30,059 bases of DNA, from NCBI GenBank assembly GCA_946480515.1, contig CAMLKX010000005.1:1-30059 (forward strand), read 5' to 3'. Origin of the DNA: an uncultured Sphingomonadaceae bacterium. GTDB lineage: Bacteria > Pseudomonadota > Alphaproteobacteria > Sphingomonadales > Sphingomonadaceae. The position numbers and the translations under genes were made by a program. Shown here in pieces: positions 23,441 to 30,059 of the stretch; position 1 is the stretch's first letter, and each line of letters opens with the position of its first letter. Below the pieces are notes generated by a model. That model was not told the origin of the DNA. It saw only the letters and a program-made list of their open reading frames with translations, and did not search any database.

Positions 23441-23941
23441 ATGACAGAAGTGCTGCGCGAATATTGGCCGATCCTGATTGTCATTGCCGTTCTTGGCCTG
23501 ATCATTGGCCTATGGCTGCTCCGGCCCCGCCAACGCGTCCAACTCAGTGATTCCTCAACGCCGATCCGTCCGCACATGGACCCTGCCCGCGACACTCATG
23601 AAGGTTCTGGAATTGCCGACGAAGCTGCGGCGGCAACAAGCGATGTGGCCGGTGAATTCCTCGGCGCGGAGGTTCATCGCGAACTTGCCGCCGATGCGGG
23701 ACCGGCCGACGATTTGCAGCGGCTCAAGGGCGTGGGTCCGCGCTTGTCCGCATTGCTCAACGATCGGGGAATTAGCCGGTTCGACCAGCTCGCCAGTTTG
23801 AGCGAGGCCGATCTGGCGGTACTCGACCGCGATCTCGGCAGCTTTAAGGGCCGGCTGGCCAGAGATCGGGTCGTGCAGCAGGCGGGATATCTTGCGCGCG
23901 GCGACGTCACCGGCTTCGAACAGGAATTCGGGAAGCTCTAA
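23441..23941 (+). CDS. Membrane-anchored helix-hairpin-helix protein
   Basis: The protein has 166 residues. A single N-terminal transmembrane segment (WPILIVIAVLGLIIGLWLL) is followed by an acidic, low-complexity linker and a C-terminal helix-hairpin-helix-like domain (DLQRLKGVGPRLSALLNDRGI, FDQLASLSEADL, FKGRLARDRVV). Similar C-terminal modules are found fused to NuoE and ribosomal L21 in alphaproteobacteria; they may bind nucleic acid or mediate protein contact. ATG 23441 is preferred to an in-frame GTG at 23435 because GGGGAG sits 5 bases before it. It ends the purD-linked chain and is convergent with the CorC-type gene. Confidence 0.78.
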   Translation: MTEVLREYWPILIVIAVLGLIIGLWLLRPRQRVQLSDSSTPIRPHMDPARDTHEGSGIADEAAAATSDVAGEFLGAEVHRELAADAGPADDLQRLKGVGPRLSALLNDRGISRFDQLASLSEADLAVLDRDLGSFKGRLARDRVVQQAGYLARGDVTGFEQEFGKL

Positions 23942-23945
23942 AGGC

Positions 23946-25283
23946 TCAGTCGTCCTCAGTGCTCCGGTCGCGCCGCCGTTTGGGCGGCGTGGCGATCAGC
24001 TTGTCGATCTTGCGGCCGTCCATATCGACAACCTCGAACGACCAACGGTCATGCTCGAACAATTCGCCGGTCTTGGGGATCCGCTTGAGCAGCGACAGCG
24101 CGAACCCCGCAACGGTGGCATAGTCACGTTCGGACGGTAGGCTGATCCCCAGCGTATCCCCCAACACGCGTGCACTCGCGGCGCCTGACACAAGCCAGCT
24201 TCCGTCCTCGCGCTCGACGAGCGGCGGATCGTCGCCTTCCTCGATGTCATGCGCGAACGATCCGGCAAGCGCCGACAGCAGGCTGCCCGGCGTTACAATC
24301 CCGTCAACATGCCCATACTCATCCTGCACCAGCGCGAGCGGAACCGCCGCCGCGCGGAGAACAGCGAGAGCGTCCATCGCGTCCATCATGTCCGGAACCA
24401 CTGCCGGCTTGACGGCCAACGCGCGCAGATCGAGTGGCCGATTATCGAGCATTGCCATCAGCAGGTCGCGAACCTGGACCACACCGATGATCCGATCGAC
24501 CGATCCCTCCGCCAGTGGCAGCCGTGTGTGGGGGATTTCGGCCAAGGCCTCGCGTAGTCCGCTCAGCGGCGTGTCTGCGTCGATCCAGTCGATGTCTGTG
24601 CGAGGGGTCATGACTTCGCGCACCGGCCGGTCGGCGAGGCGCACAACTCCCGAGATGATCGCCCGTTCGTTCTCTTCCAACACCCCCGCCGATTTTGCCT
24701 CGGCGACCACCAGGTGAAGTTCTTCGGCGGTGACGACGCTGCGTGCTTCTCGGTTCAATCCCAGCGCACGGAACACCAGGCCCGTGGTCTTGTCGAGCAG
24801 CCAGACGAACGGCGCGGTCGCCTTCGACAGCCAGTGCATCGGTCGGGAGATAGCGACTGCAATCGGCTCAGGAGAGCGCAGGGCAAACTGCTTCGGAACC
24901 AGTTCGCCGATCACGAGGCTCGCATAGGTGACGATTACCACGACCAGGGTGAAGCCGATGCTATGCGCGGTCTCCGGCTCAACCCCGAGCAGTTCGACGC
25001 GCTGGGAGACCGGCTCGCCCAGGCTTGCCCCTGAATAGGCGCCGGCAAGAATGCCGATCAGCGTGATTCCGATCTGGACGGTGGAGAGGAAGCGTCCAGG
25101 ATCGGCGGCCAGCGCAAGTGCCGTCTTCGCGCCGCCGCTGCCAGCCTTAGCCATGGCCTTGAGCCTCGCCTCGCGCGCCGACACGATCGCCAGCTCGCTC
25201 AGTGCGAAGACACCATTAAGCCCGATCAGGGCGAAGATCAGAACAAGATCGAGCCAGGGGAAGGGAAGGAGCGGGTCGCGCAT
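23946..25283 (-). CDS. CorC/HlyC-type membrane protein (CNNM/DUF21, CBS pair, CorC_HlyC domain)
   Basis: The protein has 445 residues in the standard order. The DUF21 transmembrane domain spans about residues 8-190 (LDLVLIFALIGLNGVFALSE, GITLIGILAGAYSGASLGE, ASLVIGELVPKQFALRSPE). The paired CBS domains follow at about 205-335 (REVMTPRTDIDWIDAD, IIGVVQVRDLLMAML). The C-terminal CorC_HlyC domain is recognised by GSWLVSGAASARVL and AGFALSLLKRIPKTGE. These proteins are linked to magnesium/cobalt efflux or homeostasis; hemolysin is an old label. ATG 25283 starts just before the first membrane helix; upstream in-frame sequence lacks a membrane-protein character. It precedes a spacer of 68 bases to tadA. 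Confidence 0.92.
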   Translation of the reverse strand: MRDPLLPFPWLDLVLIFALIGLNGVFALSELAIVSAREARLKAMAKAGSGGAKTALALAADPGRFLSTVQIGITLIGILAGAYSGASLGEPVSQRVELLGVEPETAHSIGFTLVVVIVTYASLVIGELVPKQFALRSPEPIAVAISRPMHWLSKATAPFVWLLDKTTGLVFRALGLNREARSVVTAEELHLVVAEAKSAGVLEENERAIISGVVRLADRPVREVMTPRTDIDWIDADTPLSGLREALAEIPHTRLPLAEGSVDRIIGVVQVRDLLMAMLDNRPLDLRALAVKPAVVPDMMDAMDALAVLRAAAVPLALVQDEYGHVDGIVTPGSLLSALAGSFAHDIEEGDDPPLVEREDGSWLVSGAASARVLGDTLGISLPSERDYATVAGFALSLLKRIPKTGELFEHDRWSFEVVDMDGRKIDKLIATPPKRRRDRSTEDD

Positions 25284-25351
25284 GCGTGAAGCCGCTCTCT
25301 TGACGGGATTTGCCGAGTTCCACAAGCAGTCGGCCGTCTGCGTGGATGACG

Positions 25352-25804
25352 CTAGCGCCTCGCCAGGAAGAAATCCTTGAGCTGAGCGGCCGCGATTTCC
25401 TCGCCAATTCCGCCGAGTACGTCCGGGCGATGATGACATGTGGGATGAGCGAACACGCGCGCTCCGTGAACTACTCCTCCGCCCTTCGGATCGTCGGCTG
25501 CAAACCGCAGCGCGTCGAGCCGCGCGATCGCGATCGCTGCGGCGCACATCGCGCAAGGTTCAAGCGTGACCCACAAGGTGCAGCCATCGAGGCGCGGGCG
25601 GCCGAGCGCGGCTGCGGCGAGCCGGATCGCGACCATCTCGGCGTGCGCGGTCGGGTCGAGATTGCCCCGCATGGAATTGCGCGCCTCGGCAATGATCTGA
25701 TCGCCGCGAGTGATCACCGCGCCGACGGGCACCTCGTCGGCCGCCGCGGCCTCGGCGGCAAGATCAAGGGCACGGCGCATTGGTTGCGGCAGCGGGAAGC
25801 TCAT
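25352..25804 (-). CDS. tadA: tRNA-specific adenosine deaminase
   Basis: TadA converts A34 to inosine in tRNA-Arg(ACG), allowing it to read several codons. The protein has 150 residues with the zinc/catalytic motifs HAE (His54, Glu56) and PCAMC (Cys84, Cys87), the N-terminal EVPVGAVI strand and the C-terminal region with DPKGGGVVHG. A general nucleoside or guanine deaminase is possible, but size and motifs favour TadA. The ATG at 25804 is the natural start. Confidence 0.93.
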   Translation of the reverse strand: MSFPLPQPMRRALDLAAEAAAADEVPVGAVITRGDQIIAEARNSMRGNLDPTAHAEMVAIRLAAAALGRPRLDGCTLWVTLEPCAMCAAAIAIARLDALRFAADDPKGGGVVHGARVFAHPTCHHRPDVLGGIGEEIAAAQLKDFFLARR

Positions 25805-25837
25805 CCGCGACTGGCTAGCCCAGGCTTTGGTGCCTGC

Positions 25838-26116
25838 CTAGTTTACGCTGTTGGCGGTGGGCTGGTCTCTCGGCGAGTCGACCCTCACCGTTGGGACGGC
25901 AACCTGAACGTTGCGCTCCTTGACCCCGACGGCGACAGAACCAGTCTCGACTTGAAAGGCGGGTGTCTGACCGCCCTTTGCCGTAACGCCATCACCGGTT
26001 GCGGCGACCGCGGGCATTTCAGCGTCGCGAGTCTGGCTGATGGACAGCAGTCCAGACTGGATGAGCGCGATCAGCGCCACGACAGCCAAGATTAGGATCA
26101 GGAAGATTGCGCGCAT
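25838..26116 (-). CDS. Small membrane-anchored hypothetical protein
   Basis: The protein has 92 residues. It begins with a transmembrane segment (MRAIFLILILAVVALIALIQ) and continues as a periplasmic, Val/Ala/Thr-rich tail with no recognised domain. The start at ATG 26116 is chosen because it opens on the hydrophobic segment; longer in-frame readings add a basic, low-complexity lead. It is transcribed away from rpmB and 33 bases before tadA, with which it may share a transcript. No function is suggested. Confidence 0.6.
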   Translation of the reverse strand: MRAIFLILILAVVALIALIQSGLLSISQTRDAEMPAVAATGDGVTAKGGQTPAFQVETGSVAVGVKERNVQVAVPTVRVDSPRDQPTANSVN

Positions 26117-26188
26117 CAAAACCGTCCGTCTAAGCGAAGATTGACCAGAAAAACGCCCGGGACAAGCGGGAGTTGCACTGGGCTGGAG

Positions 26189-26217
26189 TTGACGAGCGAA
26201 AGCCTCCCCGCTATCGG
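26189..26217 (+). promoter_or_regulatory. Promoter of rpmB
   Basis: TTGACG at 26189-26194 is followed by exactly 17 bases and then TATCGG at 26212-26217, preceded by C. The CTATCGG-type -10 box with a TTGAC -35 is usual for strong alphaproteobacterial ribosomal promoters. Transcription should start near 26224, leaving about 30 bases before the L28 start. Confidence 0.65.
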
Positions 26218-26253
26218 GCGCCTTCAGGAGCCCGTTCAACCAGGACGAGAATG

Positions 26254-26544
26254 ATGTCGCGCATTTGCGAGCTGACCGGCAAGGGCCGGCAGGTGGGACA
26301 CAATGTTTCCCACGCCAACAACAAGACCAAGCGGACCTTTCTGCCCAACCTGCAGAATGTCACGCTGATCTCTGATGCGCTCGGGCAGGGTGTCCGCCTG
26401 CGGGTGTCGACCCATGGCCTGCGTTCGGTTGAACATGTCGGCGGGCTCGACAATTGGCTGAGCAAGACTGCCGACGAGAAGCTCTCGCCGCGCGCGCGCA
26501 AGCTCAAGCGCGAAATTGCGAAGAAGGCGCAGGCGGCCGCCTGA
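26254..26544 (+). CDS. rpmB: 50S ribosomal protein L28
   Basis: L28 is a component of the large ribosomal subunit. The protein has 96 residues, beginning [15 protein letters not shown] and continuing [15 protein letters not shown], a clear L28 match, with the Lys/Ala-rich C-terminus usual in alphaproteobacteria. A tandem ATG lies at 26251, but the family N-terminus (MSRICEL) supports 26254. AGGACGAG precedes it and the promoter at 26189-26217 drives it as a single gene, as in many relatives. It has Cys5 but no four-cysteine zinc set. Confidence 0.97.
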   Translation: MSRICELTGKGRQVGHNVSHANNKTKRTFLPNLQNVTLISDALGQGVRLRVSTHGLRSVEHVGGLDNWLSKTADEKLSPRARKLKREIAKKAQAAA

Positions 26545-26547
26545 CGT

Positions 26548-27537
26548 CTACTCTCGCGATTGTTGCGGGAGTTTAAGGTCCAGCGCCAGCAGGAGCGTTC
26601 GTCTCCTGGAGCTAAAATCATTGTCGGTCATTAGCCAGAGGCGAACCATCTGATTGCCCCGGCTCTCCGGCGCCATCGCTTCGACATTATCTAGCACGCC
26701 AAGCGGCAAGGGCGCGAGCAGCCGCGCCTCCAGCCCGTCTTCCTTTTCGATCACGCGCAGTAGTTGGTTGCGGACGCCCATCAGACCGATCGACCGGCCG
26801 ACCACTAGCAGCGAGCCGTCGGGGAGCGTAGTCGCTTCTGAAAGACGGCCCTGCGGATTGTGCCATTTGACCGGCTTGATCTCTCGTCCGGCCAATTGCG
26901 CAGCCTGATCACCATCCTCGCTGAACAGCAGCAGCCCGCCTCGCCATTGGGTGAGCGCTTCGATCCCGCTGTTGCGCCCCAGTCCAGGCATCGCGACTTC
27001 AACCGTCTCCAACACTCGCCGGAAGTCCTGGTCGAACAGCCACAGCTCGTCACGATATTCGAAGGCAACCCACCAGCCGCGGCCTGCAGGATCGCCCGAT
27101 AGAGCTTCGCCGTCGCGGTTCTTCTTGTACTCGCCCGAACCAGGACCGCTCGGCAGGTCGCGGATCTGGGCGGGACGCATCCGGACGCCCGGTTTCGGTA
27201 GGCGGATCAGGCTACCGGAATCGGTGAGGAGCAGAAGTGCACCTCCATCAATTGCCATGCCGGAAACCCCGCCGAAGCGCCGCTCCGCGACATCAACCGT
27301 CCAGGCTCCCGCAAGCGTCAGGGGCGCGAATTGCCGGTGATCGAGATCAAGCGCCGCAAAGCGGATGGGAGCAAGAGTTGGAGGGCCGGGCTTTCGATCC
27401 GGGGAATCTGGCATTGCCCATGCGAAACCGAGGACGAGCGCAAACAGAAGGCCATGAACTGCGGCCTGGAATGTGAACCGAAGCTGCAACCGATGTTCAG
27501 CTTCGGTTGCAGGCGAATCGGGCACTAGCGACGTCAT
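26548..27537 (-). CDS. Esterase-like activity of phytase family protein
   Basis: The protein has 329 residues. An N-terminal hydrophobic segment (AAVHGLLFALVLGFAWA) acts as a signal peptide or anchor, so the protein is likely periplasmic. The body is beta-propeller-like with repeated strands: GGVSGMAIDGGALLLLTDSG, NSGIEALTQWRGGLLLFSED, and LDNVEAMAPE near the C-terminus. These are hallmarks of the esterase-like-phytase family (Pfam PF13449 as I recall it). Activity is uncertain; some relatives are annotated as phytase-like, and phosphate acquisition is one guess. ATG 27537 has GGGAGG about 9 bases upstream and is preferred to ATG 27561. Confidence 0.8.
   Translation of the reverse strand: MTSLVPDSPATEAEHRLQLRFTFQAAVHGLLFALVLGFAWAMPDSPDRKPGPPTLAPIRFAALDLDHRQFAPLTLAGAWTVDVAERRFGGVSGMAIDGGALLLLTDSGSLIRLPKPGVRMRPAQIRDLPSGPGSGEYKKNRDGEALSGDPAGRGWWVAFEYRDELWLFDQDFRRVLETVEVAMPGLGRNSGIEALTQWRGGLLLFSEDGDQAAQLAGREIKPVKWHNPQGRLSEATTLPDGSLLVVGRSIGLMGVRNQLLRVIEKEDGLEARLLAPLPLGVLDNVEAMAPESRGNQMVRLWLMTDNDFSSRRRTLLLALDLKLPQQSRE
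26551..26574 (+). terminator. Weak candidate terminator after rpmB
   Basis: CTCTCGC (26551-26557) and GCGGGAG (26565-26571) form a 7-bp stem with one G-U pair and a 7-base loop, followed by only TTT. It starts 7 bases after the rpmB stop and lies within the 3' end of the convergent gene, so it may be coincidental. Confidence 0.35.
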
Positions 27538-27611
27538 TCGGGTGTTCCTCCCTTCACCCATTAGGCGACCTAAGTGTCGTAACTGAGTTCCCTCGTGTCG
27601 CGTAGCGAGGG

Positions 27612-27650
27612 GGGCCCGGGGCGAGAGATCGCGCCGGGCCCAATCTTTTT
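27612..27650 (+). terminator. Strong hairpin with T-tract, just beyond the cobT stop
   Basis: GGGCCCGGGGCG (27612-27623) pairs with CGCGCCGGGCCC (27630-27641), a 12-bp stem with one mismatch and a 6-base loop. AATCTTTTT follows on the plus strand, making it an intrinsic terminator for plus-strand transcription. On the minus strand it sits 9 bases past the cobT stop, but the T-tract is on the wrong side, so it would act there only as a hairpin or mRNA-end stabiliser. No plus-strand gene lies directly before it. Confidence 0.5.
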
Positions 27651-29470
27651 CAGCGTTCCGGTTTGAACAGCTGGGCCAGGCGCTCGATCATCACGGTGGC
27701 GAGCTGCTCCGCATCCATGATGGTGACTGCATTGCGGTAGTAGCGCGTGACATCGTGGCCAATGCCGATCGCCATCAGTTCGACCGTCGACCGCTGCTCG
27801 ATCCAGCTGATGACCTGACGCAGATGGGCCTCAAGATAGGCGCCGCCGTTGGCGGATGCGGTTGAGTCGTCGACCGGTGCGCCATCGGAGATCACCATCA
27901 AAATCCGGCGCTCTTCGGGGCGGGCGATCAGGCGGCTGTGCGCCCACAGCAGCGCCTCGCCGTCGATATTCTCCTTGAGCAATCCTTCGCGCAGCATCAG
28001 CCCCAAATTGCGACGGGCATGGCGGTACGGCTCATCAGCCTTTTTGTAGAGGACGTGGCGGAGGTCATTGAGCCGGCCGGGGTTCGGCGGACGGCCGTCG
28101 GCCAGCCACAGCTCGCGGCTTTGCCCGCCCTTCCATGCGCGAGTTGTGAAGCCGAGCACCTCGCTTGCTACTCCGCACCGCTCCAAGGTGCGGGTGAGAA
28201 TATCGGCGCACAGGGCCGCGATTGAAATTGGGCGGCCCCGCATCGACCCGCTATTGTCGATCAACAGGCTGACCACCGTGTCGCGGAAGTCGGTCTCCCG
28301 CTCGACCTTGTAGCTGAGGGAGTGGGTCGGGCTGACCACTACTCGGGCCAAGCGCGCGGCATCGAGCAGCCCCTCTTCCTGGTCAAAGTTCCAGCTGCGT
28401 GCCTGTTGAGCCATCAGCTGCCGCTGCAGCCGGTTGGCCAGGCGGGTGACCAGGCCCTGGAGCGGACCCATCTGCTGATCGAGGTATGACCGCAGCCGAA
28501 TCAGCTCGTCTTCATCGCAAAGCTCATTCGCGGCAACCACCTCATCGAAGCGGGTGGCGTAAGGATGATAATCTCCCGCCGCGACAAACTCGACCTGACG
28601 GCGATTTGGCCGTGACCGTGCCTCGTCCGGAAAGTCATCGTCGGTGCCGAACTCGTCGGGATCGGATTCCGCGGAGCTTGGCTGCGCCTCCTCCTCGCCC
28701 GGCTCGTCCGCCTGGTCCGACCGCATGTCCATCGCGCCTTCAGCGCCGGAGTCATCCGCCTCCTGATCGCTGTCGCTGTCGTCCTCCTGCGCCTCGTCTC
28801 CTTCGTCGCCACCCTCTTCCGGGGTCTCTTCGGCCGGCGGCTCGGCGGGCGCGAGCTCCAGATCCTCAAGCACTCGCCGGCACAGCGTCGCGTAGGCCGC
28901 CTGGTCGTCGATTGTCAGCGCCAGCCCGTCGAGGTCTCCGCCCGACCGCTCTTCGATCCAGCCCGACAGATGTTTCAGGCCGGCGATGGCCTCCCTCGGC
29001 GGTGCGTCTCCGCTCAGCCTTTCGCGAGCGATCAGCCACAGGCTGGTCGCCAGCGGCACCTCCTCCGCCGAGCGCGCGCGGGTGATTGCATCCCCGCGAA
29101 TTCGGGCCTCGGTGTATTCGGACAGATTCGCACGAACGCCAGGCATCGCCAGCGCGCCAAGCGCCTCGATCCGCGCAGTCTCGAGCGCATCGAACACCCC
29201 ACGAGCGTCGGGATCGGTCGGCGCGAAGCGGGCGTGAATCGCGGCATCGTGGTGGCGGATTCTCAGCGCTGCCGAGTCGGCGGCCCCTCGCGCCTCGGCA
29301 ATCGCGCGCTGCGGGAGCGAAGGGCCGGGCGAGGGCACCCGGGCAGTCTTGCCCTGGCCCGGTCCGCCGTCCGAGCCGAACGCCACGTCCAATTCCGGGT
29401 CTCCGGCGATGGCCCGCGCCGCCCCGGCGAGGACCCGGCGGAATTCATCAACCGAGGATGGCGTCGTCAT
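27650..29470 (-). CDS. cobT: Aerobic cobaltochelatase subunit CobT
   Basis: CobT, with CobS and CobN, inserts cobalt into hydrogenobyrinate a,c-diamide in aerobic cobalamin synthesis. The protein has 606 residues. The N-terminal region is followed by a long acidic, low-complexity segment (Glu/Asp-rich, about residues 205-275). The C-terminal von Willebrand A domain has the MIDAS sequence DNSGSM near residue 405 and [10 protein letters not shown] further on. The ATG at 29470 lies 26 bases after the cobS stop, so the pair is one operon, cobS first. CobN is not in the window. Confidence 0.95.
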   Translation of the reverse strand: MTTPSSVDEFRRVLAGAARAIAGDPELDVAFGSDGGPGQGKTARVPSPGPSLPQRAIAEARGAADSAALRIRHHDAAIHARFAPTDPDARGVFDALETARIEALGALAMPGVRANLSEYTEARIRGDAITRARSAEEVPLATSLWLIARERLSGDAPPREAIAGLKHLSGWIEERSGGDLDGLALTIDDQAAYATLCRRVLEDLELAPAEPPAEETPEEGGDEGDEAQEDDSDSDQEADDSGAEGAMDMRSDQADEPGEEEAQPSSAESDPDEFGTDDDFPDEARSRPNRRQVEFVAAGDYHPYATRFDEVVAANELCDEDELIRLRSYLDQQMGPLQGLVTRLANRLQRQLMAQQARSWNFDQEEGLLDAARLARVVVSPTHSLSYKVERETDFRDTVVSLLIDNSGSMRGRPISIAALCADILTRTLERCGVASEVLGFTTRAWKGGQSRELWLADGRPPNPGRLNDLRHVLYKKADEPYRHARRNLGLMLREGLLKENIDGEALLWAHSRLIARPEERRILMVISDGAPVDDSTASANGGAYLEAHLRQVISWIEQRSTVELMAIGIGHDVTRYYRNAVTIMDAEQLATVMIERLAQLFKPER

Positions 29471-29496
29471 GACCGGTCAGGTCCAGCACCGGACAC

Positions 29497-30059
29497 TCAG
29501 GCCCTCGACGCCACGCTTTCGGGCAGGTCCAATCCGAACACCCGCTGATAATATTCGGCGATGATCGGCCGCTCGGCTTCGTCACAGCGGTTGAGGAAGG
29601 ACACGCGGAAGGCAAAGCCGACATCGCCGAAGATCAGTGCGTTCTGAGCCCAGCTGATCACCGTGCGCGGGCTCATCACCGTCGAGATATCGCCATTGAT
29701 AAAGCCCTGCCGCGACAGCTCGGCCACCTTGATCATCTTGTCGACCTGCTGCTTGCCGCCGGGCGTGTCATATTCCCCCGACTTCGCCAGCACGATCTGC
29801 GATTCAACCGCCGCCGGCAGATAGTTGAGGGTGGTCACGATATTCCACCGGTCCATCTGCGCCTGATTGATCGCCTGGGTTCCGTGGTAGAGGCCGGTCG
29901 TGTCGCCGAGGCCGACGGTGTTGGTGGTTGCGAACAGCCGGAACCAGGGGCTGGGATGGATCACCCGGTTCTGGTCGAGCAGCGTGAGCTTGCCTTCAAC
30001 CTCCAGCACGCGCTGGATGACGAACATCACGTCGGGCCGGCCCGCATCATATTCGTCAA
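29497..30059 (-). CDS. cobS: Aerobic cobaltochelatase subunit CobS, C-terminal part (cut by window edge)
   Basis: The frame is open to the right edge and reads [19 protein letters not shown] there, the Walker B region of this AAA+ ATPase. [19 protein letters not shown] (sensor 1), an [12 protein letters not shown] arginine-finger region and the C-terminal helical lid follow. About 187 residues are visible; the Walker A motif and N-terminus lie outside. It couples ATP hydrolysis to cobalt insertion with CobT. An internal ATG at 30030 is not the start. Confidence 0.94.
   Translation of the reverse strand, partial: DEYDAGRPDVMFVIQRVLEVEGKLTLLDQNRVIHPSPWFRLFATTNTVGLGDTTGLYHGTQAINQAQMDRWNIVTTLNYLPAAVESQIVLAKSGEYDTPGGKQQVDKMIKVAELSRQGFINGDISTVMSPRTVISWAQNALIFGDVGFAFRVSFLNRCDEAERPIIAEYYQRVFGLDLPESVASRA

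Noticed and set aside
25310..26095. A 261-codon plus-strand open frame opposite tadA and the small anchored gene
   Set aside because: It is Arg/Gly/Asp-rich and antisense to tadA, whose motifs are unmistakable.

Overview
The window is about 30 kb of GC-rich chromosome from an alphaproteobacterium, most likely a member of the Sphingomonadales. This rests on several familiar sphingomonad genes and neighbourhoods: rpmB near cobS/cobT, uppP next to an NDUFA9-like gene, a DUF6894 gene beside a Crp/Fnr regulator, and an L28 sequence beginning [15 protein letters not shown]. Coding density is very high. Genes often overlap by 4 bases or sit a few bases apart. No gene-free stretch exceeds 300 bases. 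I saw no IS element, prophage, CRISPR array or rRNA gene.

Layout. Positions 1-2481 (minus strand) hold the N-terminus of a glutathione S-transferase-like protein, a small exported protein, uppP (undecaprenyl-diphosphate recycling) and an NDUFA9-type NAD(P)-binding protein. A tRNA-Leu(CAG) lies at 2622-2708. Positions 2739-12150 look like an accessory catabolic and transport region. A minus-strand pair (FAD-dependent dehydrogenase, zinc-type alcohol dehydrogenase-like reductase) diverges from two different MFS transporters. A TetR regulator with a palindromic site upstream follows, then a plus-strand operon of a DUF1214-like protein, a TIM-barrel sugar epimerase/isomerase-like protein and a Gfo/Idh/MocA oxidoreductase. 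The substrate cannot be read from the sequence. DUF6894 and Crp/Fnr genes follow (12256-13259).

Positions 13313-19570 form a polyphosphate-centred neighbourhood. It has a SixA-type histidine phosphatase, two small overlapping genes on the opposite strand (one very basic), a NUDIX hydrolase with a degenerate box, ppk1, ppx/gppA, and a convergent CHAD-domain gene that lacks the CYTH domain often found with it. This is the most interesting grouping in the window.

Positions 19630-30059 are mostly housekeeping: an exported single-cysteine MsrA, xseA and purD diverging from overlapping start codons, three small genes after purD (including an unlisted 36-residue membrane ORF), a CorC/HlyC-type membrane protein, tadA, a small anchored protein, rpmB with a clear promoter, an esterase-like-phytase family protein, cobT, and the C-terminal part of cobS running off the right edge.

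Everything here was done by reading. Family names come from recognised motifs and general sequence resemblance, not from searches.
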